Assembly: GCA_014323675.1 (NCBI GenBank)
Contig: JACONN010000006.1
Location: forward strand, 1,116,001 to 1,180,000
Direction of reading: 5' to 3'
Source of the DNA: Hormoscilla sp. GM7CHS1pb
GTDB lineage: Bacteria > Cyanobacteriota > Cyanobacteriia > Cyanobacteriales > Desertifilaceae
DNA: 64,000 bases
Shown here piece after piece: positions 44,288-53,844 of this stretch. How positions within the stretch are numbered: the first letter of the stretch is position 1; each line of letters opens with the position of its first letter. The translations under genes were made by a program, and so were the position numbers. The notes beneath the pieces were generated by a model, which was not told the origin of the DNA, did not search any database, and was given only the letters and a program-made list of their open reading frames with translations.

Positions 44288-46172
44288 TTATAAGCTAACC
44301 AACAACCAGAGTTTAACACCATAACGTCTCCAGGTATCACCTCGATAATTTAACCAGTCGCGAATTAAATCTTGATTCAGATAGGGCGCGATCGCGGCTT
44401 TCTTATTTAACAATAAAGCTTTAGCCGTCCGGCGCCAATACTTGTAAAAGCAGAACTGGGTAGTGGGTCACAAGTAGTGATGTTAGCACAAGAAAGCTCA
44501 GACGGAGATCGCAATAGTGGCATCCAACGGCAAGTCAAATAACGATATTTCAGGCATTGACGTCCCAGCCGAAAAATTGAAAATGCCACATCCCCACACC
44601 TATTGGGACAGACTAGCCATCACATCACTACATGTTTATCACTACCCAGAACTGTACGGGAACCATCATGCCACTTTTAGGACGGTGAATAATTTCCTCG
44701 GGCAAAAGATCTGCGACTGCTTGTTTTAACACCGCCTTTTCCACCGCACCCGCCAGTTTATATGCTGGGGGAATTTCCAGGGACAACTGGACAATGCGCC
44801 CATCGAATAAAGGCGATCGCCCTTCTATTCCGGCGGATCGAGTGAGATTATTAACCTTTGTTAAAATATGGTCAGCACCCTTAAACTTAATGTTCAACAT
44901 CATCAAGCGATTGAGATATTCGCCCTCGGCAAAGAGATCGGCAGCAAACACGGAAGGTTCATCTTTTACCCCTGTCCAAATGTCAGGTTTAAGCAGCATG
45001 GATAAATCATTAGCACATTTCTTAAAAGAAGTCAAATAATCCCCGAGCAGTTGGGAATTAGTCATGGTATGATACAACTGCTTCAGCAACATGGGCTGAT
45101 TTTTCGGTCCGCCAAAACAGGGGTCTCCTCCCTCACCATTCAGGATGACATGAACGTGCGATCGGGCCAGGTTTCCCAAGAGGAAATTAGGAACGGTCAA
45201 GGGATCCCCGATCGGGTCGTCCAGATGGGCCATGGTCGCGGGCAATTGGGACCACATCTGTTGGGGAGTAATTTCGAGAATATGGTGCTGGGTGCGGCAA
45301 TGTCGAGCCACCAAACTAGAAAATTCCAATTCATTGGGAAATTCCGCCCCAAAATGAATAGAATAGGTATGGACGGGGGCATCATGTAATTGGGCCGCCA
45401 CGGCGGTAACGGCGCTAGAGTCCAAACCGCCAGATAAATAGGTTCCCACGGGTTCGCCTTTGGGTAAATATTCTCCCACAACTCGCTCCAAAAGCGATCG
45501 CACCTTCTCGCCGTGCCAGGCCAAAGGGCGATCGGCATTCCGCACGTCGGCCTGGAACTGATAGTAGACACCAAACAAATCATCTGGTAAAGTCAGAAGA
45601 GTCCCAGGACGTAACTCCCGGACATGCCGCCAAAGGGTGCGATCGCCCGGGACAAAAGCACAGCAAAGATAATCCCGCAAAGCGACAAGATCGAGTTCGT
45701 GAGAGTGGTATGAAGAGAGTAGGCGGAGTCGGGGTGCAATCCAACGCAGAGAACCCTCTGTGGTGTAATAAAGAGTACGTCCGCCAGTGCGATCGCGAGC
45801 CAGGTACAACCTCAGATCTTCTCGATCCCAAACCGCCAGAGCAAAGATCCCCTCCAGCAGACCGAGAGCATCCACGCCCCAACGTTCCCACAGGTGTGCC
45901 ACTAGCTGGGCGTCAGGAACAGGGGCGACCCCCAGGCGATCGCGCAAGGGGCCGCGATTGCTCAACCAGAGATCGCCCAGGACAGCAAATCGCTGACTGG
46001 GGCTAAAAACAGGCTGCTTGTGAAAAATCGTCAGTTGTGCGTCGCGCCAGGTTCCGCCATCAGCCAGCTGGGGACAGTTACCCCAAGCAATAGACCAGGC
46101 AGGGGTAAGATGGACAGGGCTTTTGGATAGAGATTTGGGTCGGGGAGCGGGAAATAATCTCACGGCGTACAA
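44288..46172 (-). pseudogene. Asparagine-synthetase-like gene split by a MITE
   Basis: The N-terminal half lacks Cys2 of class II glutaminases and reads FAVLGDLWLSNRGPLRDRL with LYLARDRTGGRTLYY. The synthetase PP-loop is GTYLSGGLDSSAVTAVAAQL, then VILNGEGGDPCFGGPKNQPM and AGIEGRSPLFDGRIVQLSLE, RPKSGMMVPVQF. There a 188-bp element (44459-44646) interrupts it and the frame stops. After the element the protein resumes: CFYKYWRRTAKALLLNKKAA, YLNQDLIRDWLNYRGDTWRR, YGVKLWLLVSL, stop at 44288-44290. The intact gene would encode about 555 residues. Start uncertain (TTG 46172 or GTG 46163). It diverges from coaD. Confidence 0.88.
44459..44646. mobile_element. 188-bp MITE with 8-bp target duplication
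   Basis: The ends are GGTAGTGGGTCACAAGTAGT(GATG) and, inverted, GGTAGTGATAAACATGTAGT(GATG), 19 of 24 positions matching. Exact direct repeats CAGAACTG flank it at 44451-44458 and 44647-44654. There is no coding capacity. The 8-bp duplication is compatible with IS1-, IS66-, IS1595- or ISAs1-type transposases; the parent is not identified. Distinct from the GGCGTTGC family. Confidence 0.92.
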
Positions 46173-46210
46173 TAAGTTATGGCATCAAAGACTATAATGC
46201 CTCAGTAACC

Positions 46211-46816
46211 GTGAGGAACTGTGAACAAGTGATTGCCATCTACCCAGGAAGCTTCGACCCCATAACTCTAGGTCATCTGGACATCATCGAGCGAGGCGGT
46301 CGGCTGTTCGAGCAGATTATAGTAGTAGTGCTGATCAATCCCCATAAAACCCCTTTATTCTCGGTATCACAGCGCTTGCAGCAGATCCGCCTGGCGACCC
46401 AACATGTGCCGAACATCACCGTTGACAGCTATAACGGACTGACAGTGGACTATGCGAGAACGCAGCAGGCGCAAGTACTGCTGCGGGGTTTGCGAGTACT
46501 GTCAGACTTTGAAGGCGAACTCCAGATGGCCCACACGAATAAAACCCTCTCAACTCAAATCGAGACTGTTTTTCTAGCAACCTCTAACGAGTATAGCTTT
46601 TTAAGTAGTAGTTTAGTCAAAGAGATTGCCAAATTTGGCGGTCCCATAGATCATCTAGTTCCCCAGCATGTTGCAATAGATATTTACCAATGTTACGCCA
46701 ACAAAACCCATCCCAGATCGAGCCCGAACAATCAGCACTCTCCCCTACCCTCCCAGGAGAGTCACCCCCTACTGGACTGGACTCCTACTCAGAAACAGCG
46801 CGAACCGGAGAGATAG
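46211..46816 (+). CDS. coaD: Phosphopantetheine adenylyltransferase
   Basis: IAIYPGSFDPITLGHLDIIE contains the nucleotidyltransferase TxGH motif; INPHKTPLF, LLRGLRVLSDFEGELQMAHT and the C-terminal SSLVKEIAKFGGPIDHLVP complete the family. It converts 4'-phosphopantetheine plus ATP to dephospho-CoA. The frame continues for about 40 residues past the normal end, overlapping the next gene by 127 bases. Start GTG at 46211, or the GTG at 46229 just before IAIYPG. Confidence 0.94.
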   Translation: MRNCEQVIAIYPGSFDPITLGHLDIIERGGRLFEQIIVVVLINPHKTPLFSVSQRLQQIRLATQHVPNITVDSYNGLTVDYARTQQAQVLLRGLRVLSDFEGELQMAHTNKTLSTQIETVFLATSNEYSFLSSSLVKEIAKFGGPIDHLVPQHVAIDIYQCYANKTHPRSSPNNQHSPLPSQESHPLLDWTPTQKQREPER

Positions 46817-47382
46817 ATGTTCAGACAGAACTAGAAAAGTTGAAGGAACTGATTCTCGGCAGTTTCCACATTCCCTTTACCCGATACACGGTGGTAGATG
46901 AAGACCAACTGTTAGATTATATCGAGCTAGTGCAGTATAATCTGCCGAAAGCATTTGAGCTAGCAGCGAAAATTATCGAGCGTCGGGAGAAGATCATTGA
47001 AGAAGCCAAAGAATATGCCCAAGAATTGATTTTAGCCGCCGAACAAAAAGCGGCGGAGATGTTGGATCGACATGAGTTAGTGCAGCAGGCGCAAATGCAG
47101 GCCATGAGGATCAGGCAACAGGTGCAACAGGAATGCGATATTGCCAAGGATCAGACGATCGCGGAGATAGACAGAATAGAAAATCTAGCGCAGCAGGAAC
47201 TAGAGGAAATGCGGCGCAAGACAATATTGGAATGTGAAGCAATTCAGAGGGGAGCAGATGAGTACGCGGATGGAGTGTTGCTGGATATGGAGCAGCGGTT
47301 GAGCGAGATGTTGCGAGTGATCCGCAATGGCAGGCAGCAGTTGCATGTCGATCGCCCTTCCGATTTTTCTGAGGGTTTGTAG
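46690..47382 (+). CDS. Coiled-coil protein, DivIVA/ATP-synthase-b-like
   Basis: 230 residues. A Pro/Ser-rich N-terminus is followed by LLDYIELVQYNLPKAFELAA and a long coiled coil (REKIIEEAKEYAQELILAAE through QECDIAKDQTIAEI). I recognise it as the conserved gene following coaD in cyanobacteria, with a role possibly in cell shape or septum placement by analogy to DivIVA. The ATG at 46690 lies inside coaD. The 127-base overlap in another frame appears to be a real feature of the pair, but a later start would avoid it. Confidence 0.75.
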   Translation: MLRQQNPSQIEPEQSALSPTLPGESPPTGLDSYSETARTGEIDVQTELEKLKELILGSFHIPFTRYTVVDEDQLLDYIELVQYNLPKAFELAAKIIERREKIIEEAKEYAQELILAAEQKAAEMLDRHELVQQAQMQAMRIRQQVQQECDIAKDQTIAEIDRIENLAQQELEEMRRKTILECEAIQRGADEYADGVLLDMEQRLSEMLRVIRNGRQQLHVDRPSDFSEGL

Positions 47383-47564
47383 TGAGGACTACAAACCCTC
47401 AGTGGAAATATAATCAATTCAAAATTATCTCATTCAAAATTATGGCATATAGGGTAAACCCATTGAGGACAAGGCTTTCATAATATCTGCAGTAGCGGCG
47501 CTACTTAGTCAGCGATCGGGTGACCAGTTAGTAATGAGCAATTAGCAATTAGCAATTTAGTGAG

Positions 47565-48929
47565 ATGGTATCAGACAAATTCCGCCGCGATCTGCGCAAA
47601 GAAGCTTCATTATGGCAAGCTGAGGGACTGATCGATCGGGCAGTGTACGAACAGCTAGCAGAACGCTATCAATTCGACAGCCTGGAGTCAGTTGCGAGCC
47701 ACCTCTTTGTGACCATATTATTAGGGTTGGGCGGTATTCTGATGGGTTTAGGGGCGATCGCCTTTGTGGCAGCAAACTGGCAGGAATGGTCCCCAGGAAT
47801 GAAGCTGATGCTGCTGCTAGGTTTCTGTGTGGGGGCGAATGGGGCGGGGTTTTATCTATGGCGCAGTCCCATGGAAAAACGGCAACGGTTAGGGCAGGGG
47901 TTATTGCTGTTGGGGGCGCTAATTTTGGGGGCGCTGCTGGGGCAGATTTCTCAGATGTTCCATCAAAGCGGACCATTTTATCAGCTATTGCTAATCTGGG
48001 GACTGGGAGTGCTAGCAATGGCTTATAGTCTGCGGATGACATCCTTGGGAGTGATGGCAGTTCTCCTAGTAGCATGGGGTTATTTTATGGGGGTGAACGA
48101 GTTATTCTCTACTCAAGAGTTTTTCTGGCTACAATTGCTGTTGGAGCACATGCCATTGCTGGCGGGGTTGCTGCTTGTGCCCCTGGCCTACTGGTGTAGA
48201 TCGCGGGTAATTTTTGTCCTCGCAGCCCTGACTTTAATTCCGGCTTTGTTCTTTAACTCAGTAGCTTTCCCGACCATCTGGATGGTGGCGATCGCCTGCG
48301 TTTTGCCACCGGCTATATTGTGGGGTTACGATGACTTGCTCTGGCCGAAGGTAGACAGCAGATCCTTTCGATTTTTGGCCCGGGCGATCGGCATCATATA
48401 TCTGAGTATAGTATTTTATTTGTGTTCTTTCAATTGGTTTTGGCAAGATTTTTCCCTGTCCGCTTCGGGGAATAACAGAGTCTGGTTGTTGCTGGATGTG
48501 GCCATATTCAGCGCGATCGCACTCTGGGAATGGTGGCAAATGGCACGGCCTAGCAGCAGGCATCCCCACCGCTGGGGGTTTGACCTAACTACCAGTGTAA
48601 TGGCGGGCTTAATTGTAGTGACAGCCTCAGTCTTTCTATGGCAAGATAGTAGTATATTCGTTCCCGAGTTAGCCACATTTATTTTTAACCTGCAGCTGTT
48701 TCTGTTAGCCGCCGGTTTAATCAGAGTGGGGTTATTACGGGGGGGACGCGGTAGTTTCTGGGGTGGGATAGTGTTGCTAACACTGCAAATCATCTCGCGG
48801 ATGTTAGAATATAATACGGAATTGCTGTTAAAATCCTTGGTATTAGTTTTATGTGGAGTTGGCGTGATAGCTGCGGGATTATGGTTTGAACGCCACCTAT
48901 CGACTGTGAAGCCTTCTGAGGAGGATTAA
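47565..48929 (+). CDS. DUF2157 membrane protein
   Basis: 454 residues. A soluble N-terminus (FRRDLRKEASLWQAEGLIDR, then AVYEQLAERYQF) is the DUF2157 signature, followed by about 12 hydrophobic segments. The gene pair DUF2157 / GDYXXLXY recurs in many bacteria; function unknown, probably an inner-membrane complex. Two bases separate it from the next gene. Upstream 47383-47564 has a TTGTAGT palindrome and TTAGCAA tandem repeats. Confidence 0.88.
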   Translation: MVSDKFRRDLRKEASLWQAEGLIDRAVYEQLAERYQFDSLESVASHLFVTILLGLGGILMGLGAIAFVAANWQEWSPGMKLMLLLGFCVGANGAGFYLWRSPMEKRQRLGQGLLLLGALILGALLGQISQMFHQSGPFYQLLLIWGLGVLAMAYSLRMTSLGVMAVLLVAWGYFMGVNELFSTQEFFWLQLLLEHMPLLAGLLLVPLAYWCRSRVIFVLAALTLIPALFFNSVAFPTIWMVAIACVLPPAILWGYDDLLWPKVDSRSFRFLARAIGIIYLSIVFYLCSFNWFWQDFSLSASGNNRVWLLLDVAIFSAIALWEWWQMARPSSRHPHRWGFDLTTSVMAGLIVVTASVFLWQDSSIFVPELATFIFNLQLFLLAAGLIRVGLLRGGRGSFWGGIVLLTLQIISRMLEYNTELLLKSLVLVLCGVGVIAAGLWFERHLSTVKPSEED

Positions 48930-48931
48930 GG

Positions 48932-49594
48932 ATGGAAAAAAATCAAGCATTTGCTGACATTAAGGACCAAGTAGCACAAGAGACAATCCCCCAGCGGCTC
49001 CTCCATCTGGGACAGCAGGGTAAAAAGCGACTGCCGGGTTGGCGTTTGTGGTTACCGCTGGCCTTCCAAGGGTTGCTGATCCTCTCGGTGCCAGCGCAAC
49101 CTGCCTATACCTACCTGACGGGAAAGACAGTGGTCCTCCAGACTCGACCCGTAGACCCCTACGATCCCTTGCGGGGTTACTCTCAGACTTTAAGCTATGA
49201 TATCTCTAGTCGGGAGACTCTGCAACAACTGCCCGGTTGGAAAGAAGTGGCAAAGCTTCCGGGTGATTTACAATCTGGAACTAGCTTCTACGTGATTCTG
49301 GAAAAACCTGCGGGTTCTAAAGCAGATGCCCCAGCAGCTTGGGTGCCAGTGGCAGTGAGTGGCGATCGCCCGGAGAATTTGTCGGGCGATCGGGTAGCCT
49401 TGAAGGGCTATACTAGCAAGGATGGTTGGGTGAAGTACGGGCTGGAAAGCTACTATATGCCAGAGGACCAGCGGGTTGAAGTTAATCGGCACATTAGACA
49501 AGCACAAACCTTTGTAGTAGAAGTGAAGGTGGACGATCGAGGTAATTCTCTGCCCGTGCGCCTCTGGGTGGGCGATCGGAATTATCGCTTCTAA
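48932..49594 (+). CDS. GDYXXLXY domain protein
   Basis: 220 residues. One transmembrane helix (LWLPLAFQGLLILSVPAQPA), then RPVDPYDPLRGYSQTLSYDI (the GDYXXLXY-type motif, here DPLRGYSQTLSY) and a C-terminal block YYMPEDQRVEVNRHIRQAQT ending PVRLWVGDRNYRF. It is the partner of the DUF2157 protein in an operon. Confidence 0.85.
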   Translation: MEKNQAFADIKDQVAQETIPQRLLHLGQQGKKRLPGWRLWLPLAFQGLLILSVPAQPAYTYLTGKTVVLQTRPVDPYDPLRGYSQTLSYDISSRETLQQLPGWKEVAKLPGDLQSGTSFYVILEKPAGSKADAPAAWVPVAVSGDRPENLSGDRVALKGYTSKDGWVKYGLESYYMPEDQRVEVNRHIRQAQTFVVEVKVDDRGNSLPVRLWVGDRNYRF

Positions 49595-49702
49595 CCTGAT
49601 TTCAGATTAAGATTAAGCGGCGCGAGTCCATCAAGGGAATCACCAAGTCTTCTCGGACCACGGAGATATCTGCTGAAATTTCTGGATTTCGACCAAGATG
49701 GG

Positions 49703-49936
49703 GTGCCCGAAGGTGCAGAAACCAGCATGTTTAATCTCCTGCCAGGGGACGGCTACATTATCGATTCAGATAACGATAGCTTTAGCCTCACGATTACTGA
49801 TGGCTCCATGCCCATTACTTCCCTGAGCGAAACACAAGGACTACTTAATCTTAATGAGGACTTGAATCCCAGTTTTGATAACCTTAATTTCGATCGGAGT
49901 ATGGTCTTCCGACCTGCTGAACCAATGACGATCTAA
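49703..49936 (+). pseudogene. Fragment of unknown protein
   Basis: The frame is open from about 49672 (LLKFLDFDQDGVPEGAETSM) to MVFRPAEPMTI. FDQDGVPEGAE looks like a calcium-type loop in a larger extracellular protein. There is no convincing start, and repeats flank it. Possibly the C-terminal end of a lost gene; no family named. Confidence 0.3.
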
Positions 49937-49955
49937 ACTGTCAGGAGAGCGGCAG

Positions 49956-49986
49956 TAGGGTGGGCAGTGCCCACTGCCCACCCTAC
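49956..49986. repeat. Family E palindrome
   Basis: GTAGGGTGGGCAGTGCCCAC followed by TGCCCACCCTAC, a near-perfect palindrome of the GGTGGGC family. Confidence 0.8.
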
Positions 49987-50057
49987 TTGTTGTTCTTCGT
50001 TCGTTCCCAAGGTCTCCCTAGAAGGGTATCATGGATTGGGTATAGCGTAGCAAAATA

Positions 50058-51772
50058 TTATGACTGGCGGGTACTGTCCTCAAGAAAATCTGATTTCCAG
50101 ATATGAACTGCTTGCCTTGCTAAATCCCTCTGACGGTTGTATAGAGAATCTGCTGTCCACTCCTCTGCTTTAATGATCGCAGTCAAAGTATAAACACTCT
50201 GCTGATATTTTTCTCGCTTCAGCTGATAGCTTTTTTCTCCAATCTCGCAATTCAAAGCAGGTTCTAATAGGGTGAGATTTCCTAGGCGATCAACCATTTC
50301 TTCTCTTCTAGCATCAGGAAAATGCTGCCGCCAGTCATCTGTAGGTTCTTGAGGCCGGATATGTTCTATTGAGAAACTATCCTCATTCACCTCCACTCCT
50401 GAAGCATCTGCCTCTAATTTAGATAGAATATACCGCACTAGTTTCTTTTTCGGTCCTTTAGTGGAAATGGCAAGCAAGGAAAAGTCTTGCTTAAACTTGT
50501 CATCTGGGACGTAAACCTGACGCAGTTCATTAAATACCTGTTGGGGACTCTTTATTTGTCCATTTTCGATCTTAATCGCTACCTGATTATAAACTGTATC
50601 CAATTCCTTAGGATTCAAACTGCTTACAATACTGTAGCGGAAGGAGATTGTTGCTGCCAGTTTCAGCACGCGAGTAAAATCTTCAGGGTCAAAATGCTGA
50701 TAGGCAGCAAACAATACTGGATAAGCCTGTTTCACTCCCAATATATTCAATGCCCGCACATGGGGATAGTTTTCTGGAGTTTTACCCCAGAATTCATCCT
50801 TGGGGTTGTCTAGGGCTAAGAATAAATTACTATAGTTTTCCAGCTGGTCCAGCAAGTAAAAAGCTTGTTCAGCATCTGTGATATCTTCCCGAACTAGCTT
50901 AAACAAGCGATCGCCCCTGACTCGATTATGCTTCATCTTCAGATAGTAGCGCATAAAGCTAGGAAACTTCTCCATCCTAACTGTATTAATAATGCCCTGC
51001 CATTGGGACTGAGCTATCTCGAGAACCTCTGGATCTTGAAAGAGGGAAAATAGATAGTTTTTTAGCAAATCAGTAGAACTTAGTTCTATCCCTCTCGCAT
51101 TCAGCGTCTCGAAAACAATGTAGGCATTTAGTTCATTTTCAACTGTAATTTGGATAAATACTAGCCTTTCAGCTACTATCTCTGTAACAAATGAAGCAAT
51201 CTTTTCCCCATCCTGAATTATGCTCTTAATTTCCTCTGTCTTCTTGGTGAAAAAATTATATGCTTGCCAGATTTTTTGATTTGATTTCGCCAGGGAGCGG
51301 ATATTTAGAGGCTTTCTCAGATTAATCAGATTGCTTTCATAGAAATCATTATTGTTAGCGTTCAAAATTATCCGGCTGGAGTAATGGAGAGAACGCGGAT
51401 CTTTATCACCTATATAGGTACGATAATTTCCTGTCGTTCTTGGTTAGCTTCCGGATCAACCTTTTTTTCTACAAGTTGTCGCAGCTTTTCAATCACTGCA
51501 ATGGCAATGATACTCAGAGTTGCTAGACGCTGCTGACCATCAATGACGATCAACTCTTTTTCCGAGTCAGGAGAGCTTTGCAGGACAATTGCTCCCATAT
51601 AATGACTTGTACTGGATTCCCAGTACAGCGCCTCTATATCTTGCCAAAGATCTTCCCAGTTCTCCTCTGTCCAAGAATAATCCCGCTGGAAGAGAGGCAC
51701 GCGGTAAATCTTGCCGTTACTGATTAAATCGCCAAAGCTAGCGGTTCGTGTATCCAGGAGGTTACGTGGCAT
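50058..51772 (-). pseudogene. DUF262/DUF1524 (GmrSD-like) protein, frameshifted
   Basis: The first frame (51772 to 51413) carries DUF262: VPLFQRDYSWTEENWEDLWQ and the nuclease-type motif LIVIDGQQRLATLSI. It stops after QEIIVPI. The expected continuation RTYIGDKDPRSLHYSSRIIL, in the next frame, leads into ETLNARGIELSSTDLLKNYL and the C-terminal DUF1524/HNH-like part (FSIEHIRPQEPTDDW, LGNLTLLEPALN, KREKYQQSVY). One base restores a protein of about 570 residues. GmrSD-type proteins are NTP-dependent endonucleases restricting modified phage DNA. As read, it is inactive. Confidence 0.82.
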
Positions 51773-51848
51773 GATTTGCTCTTCCGATCGTTCTTAAGTG
51801 ACTACTAACACATCTTAGCATACTTGCTTCGATAATACAGAGATCTAG

Positions 51849-51977
51849 TTTCACCCTCGCGAGGTACATTTTTCACTTGGCACTGCCAGTGATACGCGAT
51901 CTGCAAACCGCTATACTGTATCTCATCAGCGCCGAATTACCCTATAATGGTGGGCGGTGCCGGCGGTGCCCACCCTA
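51849..51977. repeat. Dispersed repeat (CTATACTGTA type) copy 2 plus family E
   Basis: 51849-51928 parallels 7688-7766 (ACCCTCG, AGGTACAT, GCCAGTGAT, CGCTATACTGTA). 51948-51977 is a GGTGGGCGGTGCC..GGTGCCCACC palindrome with a small internal duplication. No gene in 51773-51974. Confidence 0.65.
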
Positions 51978-53309
51978 CTTGCTGTTCTTAAATCTTTCTT
52001 TTGTTGCCTGAAATGCTTCTGCCATTACTGCTTGTATTCTCTCCGGATCCGGTATCTTTCCTCCCATTATATCCCCAAAATATACGCAGGCCCCCTCCCC
52101 TAATGCACCGGTGTACGCTGCTGCCCAACTGGCCGCGATCGCACTCCCGAATCCTGGCACAAATTTGATTAATTCTCTCCCGATCGCCTGGGCTACAAAT
52201 CCTCCCGCGATCGCACTTACTATTCCTCCTGCTTGCGATCGCGTCAGGGTCTGGCCGTACAATTTCCCTAGCAGTCCTACCATTGATACTTGTAATGCTG
52301 TTAGGACTGGCATCGTCGCCAAGGGTAATGGCACTGCTGCTAGGGTGGCCGCGATCGCGCAAAAGGCCCGTATGTAACGCCTCGCTACATTCCGGTACAT
52401 ATTGCCAATCTCGGCGATTGCTTCTCCATCTAATATTTGATGTATTGCTTGCGCTTCCGCTTCCGGCAGCAGCTCGGCTATGCTATCTCTCAAGGCTTCT
52501 AATCCATAAAATACCGGATTGTATCCGTCCTCTTCTAAAGTGAAATCCATTAATATGGCCCGATCGCACAGTTGCCCAAATCCCTCTACTATGGCCCCAT
52601 AGGCCCGCTGGACTTCCTCGTACTGGGGGGGATATTCTGGATGAGGCTGTGTCCCCCCCCTCGTTCCCACGGATCTGCCTGGGAACGTGCTTTTAGCGCT
52701 CCCAGGAGACACAGAGATCCCGGCAGGATAGACTTCATGCAGGCAGGTTACTGCTAGCAGACAGGGGATATGGGGATGTTTCTCTCGCAACTGCGTCCCT
52801 ATTTGCCGCAAGCTCTCCGTGGCAAAATCGTTGATTTTTACTGTTAATATGAGAATCTTGGCCCGGCCACTCGCCTCTGATAAGTCCCCTAGCAGTTCCG
52901 AGACGATCGCCTCTGTCTCCTGGCCCACATCTCCCAGTCCCACTGTATCGGTAAAGATCAGCAGGGGCAACTCACTGGCAGGATAGGCATAGCGTTCTGT
53001 ATGCTGGGTGTGGGGCCGAAACCCCTGGCCCACGATCTCCGCTGATACCCCCGTCAGGCCCCGGACGATGGAACTCTTCCCGGCCTGGGGTTTGCCGATC
53101 AAAATGGCCTCTGTGGTCGGTAGGGACCGCTCGACTCTCTCTAATATCTCTGCTACCCGATCTTCCCTGACGCTAAACCACTCTACCATCCTCTGGGCTA
53201 GGCGATCGACTGGTAAGATTTTCCTCAAGCGTTCTGTAGTATGCTGCCAAACCCCACGCTTCTGACTCTCCTGCTTGGCATCAGGGTTTGCTTCCGGTTG
53301 CTCTGTCAT
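51975..53309 (-). CDS. DUF697-type GTPase with in-frame repeat insertion
   Basis: 444 residues. G1 is GKPQAGKSSIVRGLTG (about residues 74-89), G3 is FTDTVGLGDVGQETEA, and a TCLHEVYP block may serve as G4. The C-terminus is a DUF697 hydrophobic domain (ALQVSMVGLLGKLYGQTLTR, then GFVAQAIGRELIKFVPGFGS) that may insert in membranes. After HEVYP about 30 residues (AGISVSPGSAKSTFPGRSVG and neighbours) are encoded by a family B palindrome at 52664-52690 and flanking repeat, in frame. Native sequence resumes at PPQYEEVQRAYGAI. Function of the family unknown. Confidence 0.82.
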   Translation of the reverse strand: MTEQPEANPDAKQESQKRGVWQHTTERLRKILPVDRLAQRMVEWFSVREDRVAEILERVERSLPTTEAILIGKPQAGKSSIVRGLTGVSAEIVGQGFRPHTQHTERYAYPASELPLLIFTDTVGLGDVGQETEAIVSELLGDLSEASGRAKILILTVKINDFATESLRQIGTQLREKHPHIPCLLAVTCLHEVYPAGISVSPGSAKSTFPGRSVGTRGGTQPHPEYPPQYEEVQRAYGAIVEGFGQLCDRAILMDFTLEEDGYNPVFYGLEALRDSIAELLPEAEAQAIHQILDGEAIAEIGNMYRNVARRYIRAFCAIAATLAAVPLPLATMPVLTALQVSMVGLLGKLYGQTLTRSQAGGIVSAIAGGFVAQAIGRELIKFVPGFGSAIAASWAAAYTGALGEGACVYFGDIMGGKIPDPERIQAVMAEAFQATKERFKNSK

Positions 53310-53420
53310 CCGAATTCATGCCCCATCTCTTTATTTGTATCTTATCCCATTACATCAGCCCGATCGGATGATGGCCTATCCTCCCTGCTCCCTGCTGCCC
53401 GATACTGGCGTTACTTCTAA

Positions 53421-53814
53421 TGGCTCGCTTCACTTTACCCTTTTCTAACAGACAATCGCAAAATACCGGACACACAGAATTAAAACACCAAACTAACATA
53501 ACTGACATATACAATACCTTACAAAACTTAGCATTACCGGTTTTACACAGACGTGTTTTGCCTCTAACCGTTAAACCAAAAACCTACTACCTTGGTGTGA
53601 CCCCAGCATGAACAAACACAAAACTCACACTATCGTAAGTGCCAATCTCTACTGAGGTTTGTAGTTTAGCTGCTGTCAGCTCACCTACACCGGGAATCGA
53701 TAGGAGCAACTTCTGCTGGTGCTTCAGATTCTCATGAGTATCTATGAGCACAGTAATGAGCTGTTTGATTTGCTCAATCTGTCCATAGTTTAATGCCTTG
53801 TTGCTGTTAGTCAT
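53421..53814 (-). pseudogene. IS110-family transposase remnant
   Basis: Starts within MTNSNKALNYGQIEQIKQLI; LLLSIPGVGELTAAKL and FVHAGVTPR are the C-terminal helix-hairpin-helix-like block of IS110 transposases. Two consecutive TAG codons follow. In the same frame VRGKTRLCKTGNAKFCKVLY and LLEKGKVKRAI continue the family. The N-terminal DEDD catalytic domain is absent and no ends are recognisable. It borders the unusual gene pair at 53845-55157. Confidence 0.75.
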
Positions 53815-53844
53815 AGAGGATCTCCTGTTAAGTGATTAGTTTTA

